Assembly (NCBI GenBank): GCA_944387115.1
Contig: CALXDR010000005.1
Location: 1-58,909, forward strand
DNA from: an uncultured Oscillospiraceae bacterium
GTDB taxonomy: Bacteria; Bacillota; Clostridia; Oscillospirales; Oscillospiraceae
Direction of reading: 5' to 3'
DNA length: 58,909 nt
Shown here: positions 42,936 to 50,791 of the stretch, piece after piece
How positions within the stretch are numbered: the first letter of the stretch is position 1
Layout of the letters: the number at the start of each line of letters is the position of its first letter
Made by a program: the position numbers and the translations under genes
Notes under the pieces: generated by a model
Seen by the model: only the letters and a program-made list of their open reading frames with translations
What the model was told of the DNA's origin: nothing
Database searches by the model: none

Positions 42936-43601
42936 TCACCGCCTGGTCAAACAGGCGAAAATCTCACGGTGAATCTCCTCAATGCTGCGCAGGCCGCCCG
43001 CCTGGTCAGCACACGCCACCCGCTGCCAGCCGTAGAACCGGGCCGCCTGCTGCGCCGAGGTATAGCAGGCGGTCAAATAGTCCCGATCCACCTCGTGGAT
43101 GTCTGCGGTGGTGTGGGTCTCGGCCTCCCTCCGGCGCAGATTTTCCACCGCCAGGGGGATGGGCATATCCATCCAAAACACCACATCCGGCCGGGGCAGA
43201 CCCAGCCGCCCATATTCAAACTCCTCCAGCCAGCGGAAGAATTCCTCCCGCTCTGTCTGGGGCATCTTTGCCGCCTGGTGTACCGCATTGGAGGTGGTGT
43301 ACCGGTCCAGCACCACCGTGCCGCCCTGCTGGTAGTGTTCCTGCCAGTGCCGGCGGTACCCGGCATACCGGTCCACGGCATAAAAGGAGGAGGCGGCATA
43401 GGGATTCACATCCCCCGGCCTGGTGCCAAACGCACCGGACAGGTACAGGCGCACCAGCGCAGAGGACTCCTCCTGATATTGGGGGTAGGTGCAGGTGACC
43501 ACCCGCTGCCCCGCCTGGGCCAGCGCCTTGCAGGCCAGGGCAAACTGGGTGGACTTTCCCGAACCGTCCGTGCCTTCAAATACAATCAGCCTTCCCGCCA
43601 T
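42936..43601 (-). CDS. tmk: dTMP kinase (thymidylate kinase)
   Basis: This 221-residue P-loop kinase phosphorylates dTMP to dTDP. The P-loop is FEGTDGSGKST (residues 7-17), and the DR-box is VVLDRYTTSNAVHQAAK. The Arg of PQYQ and the lid around LRRREAE are seen too. The TMK form with PQYQEESSALV is common in Clostridia. The ATG at 43601 is preceded by GAGGGA; an open frame upstream is only the overlap with the TagA gene. Confidence 0.93.
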   Translation of the reverse strand: MAGRLIVFEGTDGSGKSTQFALACKALAQAGQRVVTCTYPQYQEESSALVRLYLSGAFGTRPGDVNPYAASSFYAVDRYAGYRRHWQEHYQQGGTVVLDRYTTSNAVHQAAKMPQTEREEFFRWLEEFEYGRLGLPRPDVVFWMDMPIPLAVENLRRREAETHTTADIHEVDRDYLTACYTSAQQAARFYGWQRVACADQAGGLRSIEEIHREIFACLTRR

Positions 43602-43608
43602 ACGTCCC

Positions 43609-44349
43609 TCACCGCTTTCCGCCCTTGCCCCGGCGCAGACGGTGGCCCAGGGCGTCCACCAGCACCAGGGGGAGCTTTGCCACCCGCTTAATGCGGAAGG
43701 GCTCTTTGATGGTGCGGTAGAGCCACTCAATCCCCAGTTTCTGCCACATCACCGGGGCACGCTCCACCTGTCCAGAGAACACATCCAGCGCTCCGCCCAG
43801 CCCCAGGAAGAGCCGTGCCCCCGTTTCCTTGCCGTGTACAGCGGCCCACCGCTCCTGCTTGAATGCGCCCAGGCACACAAACACCACATCGGCCCGGCAC
43901 TTGCGGATGTCCTCCACAACTGAGGGGTCGTCCTCCTGGAAGTATCCGTCGTGGGTGCCGCACACCACCAGACCGGGGTGGGCGGCGGACAGGTTCACCG
44001 CCGCCATCTCCGCCACGCCGGGCTTGGCCCCCAGCAGATAGAGCCGCTTGCCCGACTGAGCCATGCGCTCCATCAGGCGTGTGGCCAAATCCACCCCGGG
44101 CACCCGGCCCTTGAGGGGGGTGCCCAGCAGCTTGGCGGCGTAAATGACCCCCACCCCGTCGGGGATGGCCAAATCCGCCTGGGCCAGAATCTCCGCAAAC
44201 TCCGGATCCCGCTCTGCCTGCTGAATCATCTCAGGATTGGGCGTGACCACCAGGTGGGGCCCCTCCTCCTCCATCATGGAGACGGCACGCTCCACCGCCT
44301 CATCCATGGTCACATTGTCAAAACCCACGCCCAGGACATCTACCCGCAT
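43609..44349 (-). CDS. WecG/TagA/CpsF-family glycosyltransferase
   Basis: This 246-residue GT26 enzyme has DNVTMDEAVERAV, VTPNPEMIQQAERDPEF, ADLAIPDGVGVIYAAK and the C-terminal GLGGALDVFSGQVERAP block. Relatives add ManNAc to undecaprenyl-linked GlcNAc, starting wall teichoic acid, or add ManNAcA in enterobacterial antigen. The ATG at 44349 has AGGAAAG. It sits at the head of an operon with tmk, DJ-1 and the cyclo-ligase, which is an arrangement without an obvious pathway. Confidence 0.92.
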   Translation of the reverse strand: MRVDVLGVGFDNVTMDEAVERAVSMMEEEGPHLVVTPNPEMIQQAERDPEFAEILAQADLAIPDGVGVIYAAKLLGTPLKGRVPGVDLATRLMERMAQSGKRLYLLGAKPGVAEMAAVNLSAAHPGLVVCGTHDGYFQEDDPSVVEDIRKCRADVVFVCLGAFKQERWAAVHGKETGARLFLGLGGALDVFSGQVERAPVMWQKLGIEWLYRTIKEPFRIKRVAKLPLVLVDALGHRLRRGKGGKR

Positions 44350-44388
44350 CGCAGTCTTTCCTCCTATGCCTTCATCTATATCAGATGA

Positions 44389-44417
44389 ATTATAGCATAG
44401 CCGCAGGGAAAAGTCTA
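44389..44417 (-). promoter_or_regulatory. Promoter of the TagA-tmk operon
   Basis: Minus strand: -35 TAGACT (44412-44417), 17-bp spacer, consensus -10 TATAAT (44389-44394). Confidence 0.65.
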
Positions 44418-44424
44418 TGCTTCT

Positions 44425-44765
44425 CAGAAAGAAGCGCGTAGCCCCCGGAGCAGCCCGGTTGGACTGGAGCGAGGAATAAATTCCAGGGCGGGCAAAGCCC
44501 GACCGAATTTGTTCCGAGTCGTAGGGAAGAGCCGAAGCGTCCGAACCCCGCCGCCCCTCGGATGGACTGGAGCGAAGGGCGAAGCCCAGGGCGGGCAACG
44601 CCCGGCCGGGTTTGCCCTGAGTCGCAAGGAAGCCGAGGGACAGCGGCGGGTTGTGAGGCGTGACATCTAAAAAGCGCTGAGCCATTTCAAAAAAGTACAA
44701 GGACTTTTTGAGAGAATACAGGGAAAACAGGGTTCGATTCCTTCGGAATTGTCACACCCCACTCC
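44425..44765. repeat. Dispersed repeat region, copy 2 (inverted)
   Basis: Read on the minus strand, this stretch matches copy 1 at 20822-21349: the small hairpin ATTCC-gaa-GGAAT, a CAAAAAGTCC/TTTTTTGA inverted repeat, then two units with CGCTCCAGTCCA(T/A)CCG and GGGCAAA...TTGCCCGCCC. The hairpin loop differs from copy 1 while its arms are kept. No gene is seen in it. Confidence 0.75.
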
Positions 44766-44777
44766 CCCAACCGCAAA

Positions 44778-44810
44778 CAGCGGCGGCGCAGGCACTCTGC
44801 GCCGCCGCTG
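44778..44810 (-). terminator. Stem-loop after the hydrogenase operon
   Basis: CAGCGGCGGCGCAG (44778-44791) pairs perfectly with CTGCGCCGCCGCTG (44797-44810) about 30 bp past the hydrogenase stop. Confidence 0.75.
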
Positions 44811-44838
44811 TCCATACAGGCGTATAAGCATCCGATTT

Positions 44839-46557
44839 TTACCCCTGGGCCTGGTGGTCTACATGGAGCAGTTCATGGGCCAGCGCAGACCCCGGCTGCC
44901 CCAAAAACTCCTCATACAGGCGGACAATCTGGGCATTGTCATGGCTGAAGCGAACCGGCTTTTCCCGGTCCAGCTGGTAGAGCACCGGGGCACGGCGCTG
45001 GGCATACTCCTCCCCGTCATGGATGGGCTGGCCGCCCCCGCCCACGCATCCGCCCGGACAGGCCATGACCTCTACGAAGTCATACTCCGCCTCGCCCCGC
45101 TTCATGGCCTCAATGAGGGTGCGGGTGTTGCCCAGGCCGTGTACCACCGCCGTGCGCACCACGGTGCCGCCCACGTTGAACTGGGCCTCCTTCCACGGCT
45201 GCATCCCCCGCACTTTGTAAAACACATCGGGGTCAGGGTTCTTCCCGGTGACCATCTTGTAGGCCGTGCGCAGCGCCGCCTCCATCACGCCGCCGGTGGC
45301 GCCGAAAATCACCCCTGCGCCGGTATACTCGCCCAGGGGCATATCAAACTCCCCTTCGGGCATACGGTGGGGCTGGATGGCCTCGGCCCGAATCATCCGC
45401 TCCAGCTCCCGGGTGGTCAGGGCAAAGTCCACATCCTGTCCTGCCCCGGCGCTGTCCATGCCAGGCAGGGTGACCTCCGCCTTTTTGGCGGTGCACGGCA
45501 TGATGGACACACAGCAAATCCGCCGGGGCTCCACCCCCAGCTTTTGGGCAAAATAGGACTTGGTCACCGCCCCAAACATCTGCTGAGGAGACTTGCAGGT
45601 GGAGATGTGCGGGAGCAGCTCGGGATACTCGCTTTTGGCAAAGCGCATCCAGCCAGGGCAGCAGCTGGTGAACATGGGCATGGGCGCTTCCCCGGGGTGG
45701 GTGAGGCGATGGACGAACTCGGCGCTCTCCTCCATAATGGTCAAATCTGCGCCGAAATTGGTGTCGAATACGTAGTTGAACCCCATATGGCGCAAAATCG
45801 CAGCCAGACGCTTCTCATTTGCCACACCCGGCTCCAGACCAAAGCGCTCCCCCCAGGCGGCACGCACCGCAGGGGCCACCTGCACCACCGTGATGACGTC
45901 GGGGTCGTGGAGGGCGGCAAGCACCTTATCTGTGTCGTCCCGCTCCCGCAGAGCCCCCACGGGACAGTGGGTGATGCACTGCCCGCACAGGGAGCAGTGG
46001 GCCTGGTGAATGCTCCGCCCGTTGGCCACATTCACCGTGGTGCGGCTGCCGGTGTTGCACACGTCCCACACGTTCAAGGTCTGCACCTTGTCGCAAATCT
46101 GAATGCAGCGCATACACTTGATGCACTTGGCATTGTCCCGAATCAGCCCAAAGCTTTCGTCCCAGGGGGTGCGCTCAATGTGGTCCTTGTAGGGATTTCC
46201 AATGCACCCCAGGTCGTTGGACAGGGTCTGGAGGGCACAGTTCCCGCTGCGCACACACACCGCACACCGGCAGTCGTGCTGGGAGAGAATCAGCTGCACA
46301 TTGGTGCGCCGGGCCCGGCGTACCCGGGGCGAGTTGGTGTGGATGACCATCCCCGGCTCCACCGTGTTGTTGCAGGCGGTCATCAGGCGTTTGCGCCCCT
46401 CAATCTCCACCAGACACACCCGGCAGGCGGAAATCTCGTTGATGCCCTTGAGAAAGCACAGCCGGGGGATGCGCACGCCCACAGACTCGGCGGCCTCCAT
46501 AATGGTAGCCTGCTCGGCCACAGTGACCTGAATGCCGTCAATCGTTACCGTTACCAT
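44839..46557 (-). CDS. [FeFe] hydrogenase catalytic subunit (group A, modular)
   Basis: This 572-residue enzyme reduces protons or oxidises H2. The order is: an N-terminal [2Fe-2S] domain (Cys34, 45, 48, 62), a His-Cys3 [4Fe-4S] site (H93, C97, C100, C106), two ferredoxin [4Fe-4S] clusters (CIKCMRCIQIC, CSLCGQCITHC), then the H-cluster domain with TSCCPGW, MPCTAKKAE and ACPGGCVGGGGQP. All active-site cysteines are present. The ATG at 46557 overlaps the end of the upstream flavoprotein gene by 7 nt. With that partner it probably exchanges electrons with NAD(P)H and ferredoxin; bifurcation is possible but inferred. It belongs to fermentative redox balance. Confidence 0.95.
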   Translation of the reverse strand: MVTVTIDGIQVTVAEQATIMEAAESVGVRIPRLCFLKGINEISACRVCLVEIEGRKRLMTACNNTVEPGMVIHTNSPRVRRARRTNVQLILSQHDCRCAVCVRSGNCALQTLSNDLGCIGNPYKDHIERTPWDESFGLIRDNAKCIKCMRCIQICDKVQTLNVWDVCNTGSRTTVNVANGRSIHQAHCSLCGQCITHCPVGALRERDDTDKVLAALHDPDVITVVQVAPAVRAAWGERFGLEPGVANEKRLAAILRHMGFNYVFDTNFGADLTIMEESAEFVHRLTHPGEAPMPMFTSCCPGWMRFAKSEYPELLPHISTCKSPQQMFGAVTKSYFAQKLGVEPRRICCVSIMPCTAKKAEVTLPGMDSAGAGQDVDFALTTRELERMIRAEAIQPHRMPEGEFDMPLGEYTGAGVIFGATGGVMEAALRTAYKMVTGKNPDPDVFYKVRGMQPWKEAQFNVGGTVVRTAVVHGLGNTRTLIEAMKRGEAEYDFVEVMACPGGCVGGGGQPIHDGEEYAQRRAPVLYQLDREKPVRFSHDNAQIVRLYEEFLGQPGSALAHELLHVDHQAQG

Positions 46558-48386
46558 ATCGCCGCTCTGCCTCCTTTGAAAATTCCATAGCCATAGTGGT
46601 CGCAGCGCAGGCAGCGCCCGCACTCCTGGGCCGCCTCCTGCTGGGTCATGCCGCACTCCAGCGGCGCAAAGCTGGTGCGCCGCTGGGCGGCGGGAATCTG
46701 GCTGAGGTTCACCCTGGCGCAGTGGGGCTTATCCTCGTAATCCGCAGCCGGGATGTCCACATCCACCGAAATCAGGTGGTTAAAGCCCAGATAGTTGTCG
46801 ATGTTCGCCGCCGCCACCTTTCCCGCGGCAATGGCCCGGATAACAGTGGCCGGCCCGGTGACGCAGTCCCCTCCGGCAAATACCCCCGGCAGGTCGGACA
46901 CCATGCCGTCGGGCAACGCGGCAATGTTGCCCCGCTTGACGGAGATGCCCGCTTCCTCGAAGTGGCGGGTCTCAATCCCCTGTCCAATGGCCACAATCAC
47001 CACGTCTGCCTCCACCCGCACCGGCTCCCGGTTGGCGGGGGTCACTCTGGCCCGTCCCCAGGCGTCAATGGCGCCAATGATCTGCGGCTGCGCCCACAGC
47101 GCAGCGGCGCACCCATCCTCATCCGCCTCAATGCGCACGGGGGCGTGCAGCTCCAACAGCTGGCACCCCTCCTCCAGAGCGCCGTCTACCTCCTCTGCCA
47201 GGGCGGTCATGTCCACCTTTCGGCGGCGATAGACAATCTTCGCCTCGCTGGCGCCCAGGCGGAGGGAGGAGCGCACACAGTCCATGGCCACATTGCCTCC
47301 GCCGATGACCACCACCCGCTTGCCGGTGAAGTCCGGGGGCGTCTCGCAGCCGATGGAGCCCAGCAAATCCACGGCGGAATAGACATTCCGGCTCTCCTCG
47401 CCGTCAATGCCCACCTTCTTGTCGGTCTGGGCACCGATGGAGACATACACCGCATCATACTCCTGCCGCAGCTGGTCAATGGTGATGTCCGCACCGATTT
47501 TGGTATTGAAGCGCACCTCTACGCCGGTGGACAGGATGCAGTCCAAATCCTCCTGCAGCCGCTCACGGGGGAAGCGGTAGCTGGGAATGCCGTAGCGCAG
47601 CATACCGCCCAGCCTCGGCCGCATCTCAAACACTGTGCAGCTGTGCCCCATCAGCTGGAGGTAATAGGCGGCGCTCAGCCCGCTGGGGCCGCCGCCCACA
47701 ATGGCCACCCGCTTGCCCGTGGACGGGCCGCACACGGGGGCGGGCACCACCCCGGCGTTATCCACCGCATACCGCTTCAGGCCCCGGATGTTCACCGCCG
47801 CATCCAGCATATTGCGCCGGCAGCGGGCCTCGCAGGGGTGCTCGCAGATGAGGCCGCAGGCGGTGGGGAATGGGTTATCCTTGCGGATGAGGCGCACCGC
47901 ATCGGCACACCGCCCCGCCCGGATGAGGGCGATATAACCGGGAATGTCCACCCCGGCAGGGCACAGCGCCACGCAGGGCACGGGATGGTTGATGTGATAG
48001 GTGCAGTTGCCCGTGGTGATGTGGGCAATGTACTCCTCCCGGAACCCCTCCAGCCCCCGGGCCACCATCTGCGCCGCCTCAATGCCAATGGCGCAGTCGG
48101 CGGTGGTCTCAATGTCGTTTGCCAGCCGCTCAATCTCCCCCAGGGTGTCCATGGTGGCACGCCCCTCCAGCACATCCTCCAGGTACTCTGCCAGCTGCCC
48201 CAGCCCAATGCGGCAGGGCACGCATTTCCCGCAGGTCTGGGCGTGGCACAGCCGCAGGAAGCTGAGGGCCAAATCCACCGGGCACAGCCCCGGAGGACTG
48301 GCTACGATGCGCCGCTCCAGGTCCTTGTACAGCCGCTCCACCGTCTGAACAGCCCGATTTTCAATGGCAATTTTCAATCGGCTCAT
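46551..48386 (-). CDS. NuoF-C-terminal/GltD-like FAD oxidoreductase, hydrogenase partner
   Basis: The 611-residue protein joins three parts. Residues 40-110 match the [4Fe-4S]-binding C-terminus of NuoF/HydB subunits (CGKCVPCRIGLGQL), without the FMN/NADH Rossmann part. Residues 125-200 are a GltD-like two-cluster region (CPAGVDIPGY, CGLICEHPCEARCRR). The rest is a GltD/NfnB-like flavoprotein with FAD loop AIVGGGPSGLSAAYYL and NAD(P) loop VVVIGGGNVAMDC, plus a C-terminal CGRCLRCDHYG. It is probably the NAD(P)H module of the hydrogenase. The ATG at 48386 follows GGGAGGGG. Confidence 0.9.
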   Translation of the reverse strand: MSRLKIAIENRAVQTVERLYKDLERRIVASPPGLCPVDLALSFLRLCHAQTCGKCVPCRIGLGQLAEYLEDVLEGRATMDTLGEIERLANDIETTADCAIGIEAAQMVARGLEGFREEYIAHITTGNCTYHINHPVPCVALCPAGVDIPGYIALIRAGRCADAVRLIRKDNPFPTACGLICEHPCEARCRRNMLDAAVNIRGLKRYAVDNAGVVPAPVCGPSTGKRVAIVGGGPSGLSAAYYLQLMGHSCTVFEMRPRLGGMLRYGIPSYRFPRERLQEDLDCILSTGVEVRFNTKIGADITIDQLRQEYDAVYVSIGAQTDKKVGIDGEESRNVYSAVDLLGSIGCETPPDFTGKRVVVIGGGNVAMDCVRSSLRLGASEAKIVYRRRKVDMTALAEEVDGALEEGCQLLELHAPVRIEADEDGCAAALWAQPQIIGAIDAWGRARVTPANREPVRVEADVVIVAIGQGIETRHFEEAGISVKRGNIAALPDGMVSDLPGVFAGGDCVTGPATVIRAIAAGKVAAANIDNYLGFNHLISVDVDIPAADYEDKPHCARVNLSQIPAAQRRTSFAPLECGMTQQEAAQECGRCLRCDHYGYGIFKGGRAAIW

Positions 48387-48436
48387 AAAACCCCTCCCGT
48401 CGTCCAACCGTCATTTTTTGCCGGAATCGTGCTCCC

Positions 48437-48466
48437 ATTATATCCTCCGTTCCGCGCCTGCGTCAA
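48437..48466 (-). promoter_or_regulatory. Hydrogenase operon promoter
   Basis: Minus strand: -35 TTGACG (48461-48466), 18-bp spacer, perfect -10 TATAAT (48437-48442), about 50 bp before the flavoprotein ATG. Confidence 0.75.
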
Positions 48467-48485
48467 TACTTACTTTTTTAGAAAC

Positions 48486-48503
48486 TTGTGAATCTTTTCA
48501 CAT
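48486..48503. promoter_or_regulatory. Rex-like operator upstream of the hydrogenase operon
   Basis: TTGTGAA-TCTT-TTCACAT is an inverted repeat with TGTGAA/TTCACA perfect arms, close to the Rex consensus TTGTGAAnnnnTTCACAA. It is centred about 65 bp upstream of the expected start, 20 bp beyond the -35. Confidence 0.6.
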
Positions 48504-48629
48504 TTTCATGAAATATGATAATTTTTTAACCAAAAATGTTCCCAAAACACTAACCAGACGGTTTGTATGCCCCCAGCCCCCGGGCACAATCCGGGGCGCG
48601 TCCCGCAGGTTCGCCCCCGGGAAAAGCAG

Positions 48630-48658
48630 TTGTTTTTTCCCCCTGCAATGTGTATGAT
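48630..48658 (+). promoter_or_regulatory. Promoter of the MBL lipoprotein gene
   Basis: -35 TTGTTT (48630-48635), 17-bp spacer, -10 TATGAT (48653-48658). Confidence 0.65.
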
Positions 48659-48670
48659 AAAATCAAGCGT

Positions 48671-48697
48671 CCCCAGCTGCCCAATCCGCAGCTGGGG
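48671..48697 (+). promoter_or_regulatory. Hairpin in the MBL lipoprotein leader
   Basis: CCCCAGCTGC (48671-48680) pairs perfectly with GCAGCTGGGG (48688-48697) right after the promoter. No U-run follows, so it is more likely a 5' stabiliser than a terminator. Confidence 0.5.
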
Positions 48698-48758
48698 GAT
48701 AACCGGGCGGATTGCCCGCCCCCAGACCGTCCCCAGACCATACAAGGAGGTTTCCGCC

Positions 48759-49592
48759 ATGCCCATGTTCCGCCGTGCCGCCGCAGCCCTGCTCGCCTTG
48801 GCGCTTCTGCTCTCCCTGAGCGCCTGCCAATCTCCCCAGCAAGCCGCCGCCCCCCTGGAAGTGACGTTTTTTGACGTGGGCAAGGGGGACGCCATCCTGA
48901 TTGCGTGCGGCGGGGCCACCATGCTCATTGATACTGGCTATCACGACACCGCCGATGTGATTTTGGACTACTGCGCCCAAAATCAGATTGAGCGGCTGGA
49001 CTATCTGGTGCTCACCCACTTTGACAAAGACCATGTGGGGGGCGCCGACCTGGTGTTGGACAGCCTGGCGGTGGGCCAGGTGCTCCAGCCAAACTATACC
49101 TCAGACAGCAAGCAGACCCTGCAATACCAGGACGCTATGGAGCGGGCTGGGCTGACCCCTACCGTGGTCACCCAGGTCACACAGCTGACGCTGGGCGGGG
49201 CCCACATCGTGGTGGACCCACCCCGCCAGAGCGTTTATGAGGAGGAGGACAACGACTTTTCCCTGGTGCTCAGCCTCACCTTTGGGGCGACCAGGATGCT
49301 CTTTGCCGGGGACAGCCAGCAGGCGCGCCTGCAAGAGCTGCTGGAGGACGCCCCCTTCCCCCTGGAGCACGACTTGCTCAAGGTCCCCCACCACGGCAAG
49401 AAGGAGGACAATCTGGAGCAGTTCTTCCAGGCCGTCTCCCCGACCTACGCCGTCATCACCTGCTCACCATCCCAAATGCCCAGCGCAAAAGTGGTGGAGA
49501 TGCTGGCAAACCTGGGGGCGCAGGTGCTCCTCACCAGCGACGGCACCATCACCTTCACCAGCGACGGCACCCAGCTGTCCCCTCAGACATAG
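48759..49592 (+). CDS. ComEC-like metallo-beta-lactamase-fold lipoprotein
   Basis: This 277-residue lipoprotein has a signal peptide ending in LSLSAC and an MBL domain like the C-terminal part of ComEC/Rec2: FFDVGKGDAILI, the metal motif THFDKDHVGG, MLFAGDSQ, and KVPHHGKK. Being detached from the ComEC channel and tethered outside, it may be an extracellular nuclease or phosphodiesterase, but the substrate is unknown. The ATG at 48759 has AGGAGG; an upstream ATG in the same frame runs through the promoter. Confidence 0.88.
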   Translation: MPMFRRAAAALLALALLLSLSACQSPQQAAAPLEVTFFDVGKGDAILIACGGATMLIDTGYHDTADVILDYCAQNQIERLDYLVLTHFDKDHVGGADLVLDSLAVGQVLQPNYTSDSKQTLQYQDAMERAGLTPTVVTQVTQLTLGGAHIVVDPPRQSVYEEEDNDFSLVLSLTFGATRMLFAGDSQQARLQELLEDAPFPLEHDLLKVPHHGKKEDNLEQFFQAVSPTYAVITCSPSQMPSAKVVEMLANLGAQVLLTSDGTITFTSDGTQLSPQT

Positions 49593-49617
49593 CCCCCCGC
49601 ACACCCTCCGCCCCAGC

Positions 49618-49646
49618 TTGCAAACCCCTTTTCAGGTGTGTATAAT
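49618..49646 (+). promoter_or_regulatory. Promoter of GT2 gene 1
   Basis: -35 TTGCAA (49618-49623), 17-bp spacer, -10 TATAAT (49641-49646). Nearly the same promoter precedes the second GT2 gene. Confidence 0.85.
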
Positions 49647-49698
49647 GGCAGTCAGACCGAACACAGGGCTACGCCCCACATTGACAGGAGAGAATACC

Positions 49699-50685
49699 AT
49701 GCCAAAAGCCAGTATCATCGTGCCAGTCTATCAGGTGGAGGACTACCTGGAGCAATGCGTCCAATCCATCCTGGCCCAAACCGAAGCAGACTTTGAGCTG
49801 ATTTTCGTGGACGACGGCTCCCCCGACAACTGCGGGGCCATGTGCGACCGCCTCGCCCAGACAGACGCCCGCATCCGGGTCATCCACCAGGAGAACCAGG
49901 GCCTGGGCGCAGCCCGAAACACCGGCATCCAGGCCGCCAGCGGGGACTGGCTGCTCCTGGTGGACAGCGACGACTGGATTGAGCCCCAGCTGCTGGAGAA
50001 AGCCCTGGAGGCAGGCGTCCGTGAGGAGGCGGACATCGTCCTGTTCGCCTTTCGCTCTGTGGACGATTGCGGCAAAACATACGGTGTTTTCTCAGAAAAC
50101 ATCCCACAAAATCAGGCTTTAGACCCAAAAACCCACAAAGAACTTCTCCTCTGCGCCCCCTCCTCCTGCAATAAACTGTACCGGCGCAGCTTCTTTCTGG
50201 GCACCGGGCTGGCCTATCCCAGCCGGGTGTGGTACGAGGATTTGCGCACCACGCCCAAGCTCATGGCCAAAGCCAAGCGTGTCACGGCCATCGACTATGT
50301 GGGCTATAACTATCTCCGCCGCCAGGGCTCTATTATGAGAAATGCCAATCTGGGGCGCAACGTGGAGATTATCCAGGCGCTGGAGGATTTGCTGGCCTGG
50401 TTCCGGCAGGAGGGTCTGATGGAGGAATACCACAATGAGCTGGAGTTCCTCGCCCTCTACCATGTCTACCTCACCTCCTCGGTGCGGGTGCTGCGTGCCG
50501 ATCCCAGCCACCCCCTGCTCAAGCAGTTTGCCGCATATATGCAGGATACCTTCCCCGCCTATTCCGCCAACCCCTACCGCAAAACACAGCTGTCCCGCAG
50601 CCAGCAGCTGGCGCTGGCCCTGGTGGAGCGCCGCCTCTATGCCCTGACCAGGCTGCTCTTCCAGCTCAAAGGCCAGGCCGGGTAA
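49699..50685 (+). CDS. GT2 family glycosyltransferase, duplicate 1
   Basis: This 328-residue GT-A enzyme begins MPKASIIVPVYQVEDYLEQC and has the nucleotide-binding VDDGSPDNCGAMCD and the metal-binding DxD in LLVDSDDWIEP. It transfers sugars from nucleotide-sugar donors to a cell-surface polysaccharide or teichoic acid intermediate at the cytoplasmic face. The ATG follows AGGAGAG. The next gene is its close paralogue, with the same length, promoter and leader. A flippase follows, so the three probably build one surface glycan. Confidence 0.92.
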   Translation: MPKASIIVPVYQVEDYLEQCVQSILAQTEADFELIFVDDGSPDNCGAMCDRLAQTDARIRVIHQENQGLGAARNTGIQAASGDWLLLVDSDDWIEPQLLEKALEAGVREEADIVLFAFRSVDDCGKTYGVFSENIPQNQALDPKTHKELLLCAPSSCNKLYRRSFFLGTGLAYPSRVWYEDLRTTPKLMAKAKRVTAIDYVGYNYLRRQGSIMRNANLGRNVEIIQALEDLLAWFRQEGLMEEYHNELEFLALYHVYLTSSVRVLRADPSHPLLKQFAAYMQDTFPAYSANPYRKTQLSRSQQLALALVERRLYALTRLLFQLKGQAG

Positions 50686-50708
50686 TCCCCCGCAGGGTAA
50701 GGCCCGGC

Positions 50709-50737
50709 TTGCAAAACCCTCCCCGGGTGTGTATAAT
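50709..50737 (+). promoter_or_regulatory. Promoter of GT2 gene 2
   Basis: -35 TTGCAA (50709-50714), 17-bp spacer, -10 TATAAT (50732-50737). It copies the promoter at 49618-49646 along with the following leader. Confidence 0.85.
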
Positions 50738-50791
50738 AATGCGACGAAACCCAACACAGGGCCACGCCCCACATTGACAGGAGAGAACACC

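Noticed and set aside
44725..44760. tRNA-like T arm (GGTTCGATTCC) in the repeats
   Set aside because: There is no acceptor, D or anticodon arm around it. The sequence forms its own small hairpin, and the match to a T loop is probably chance.
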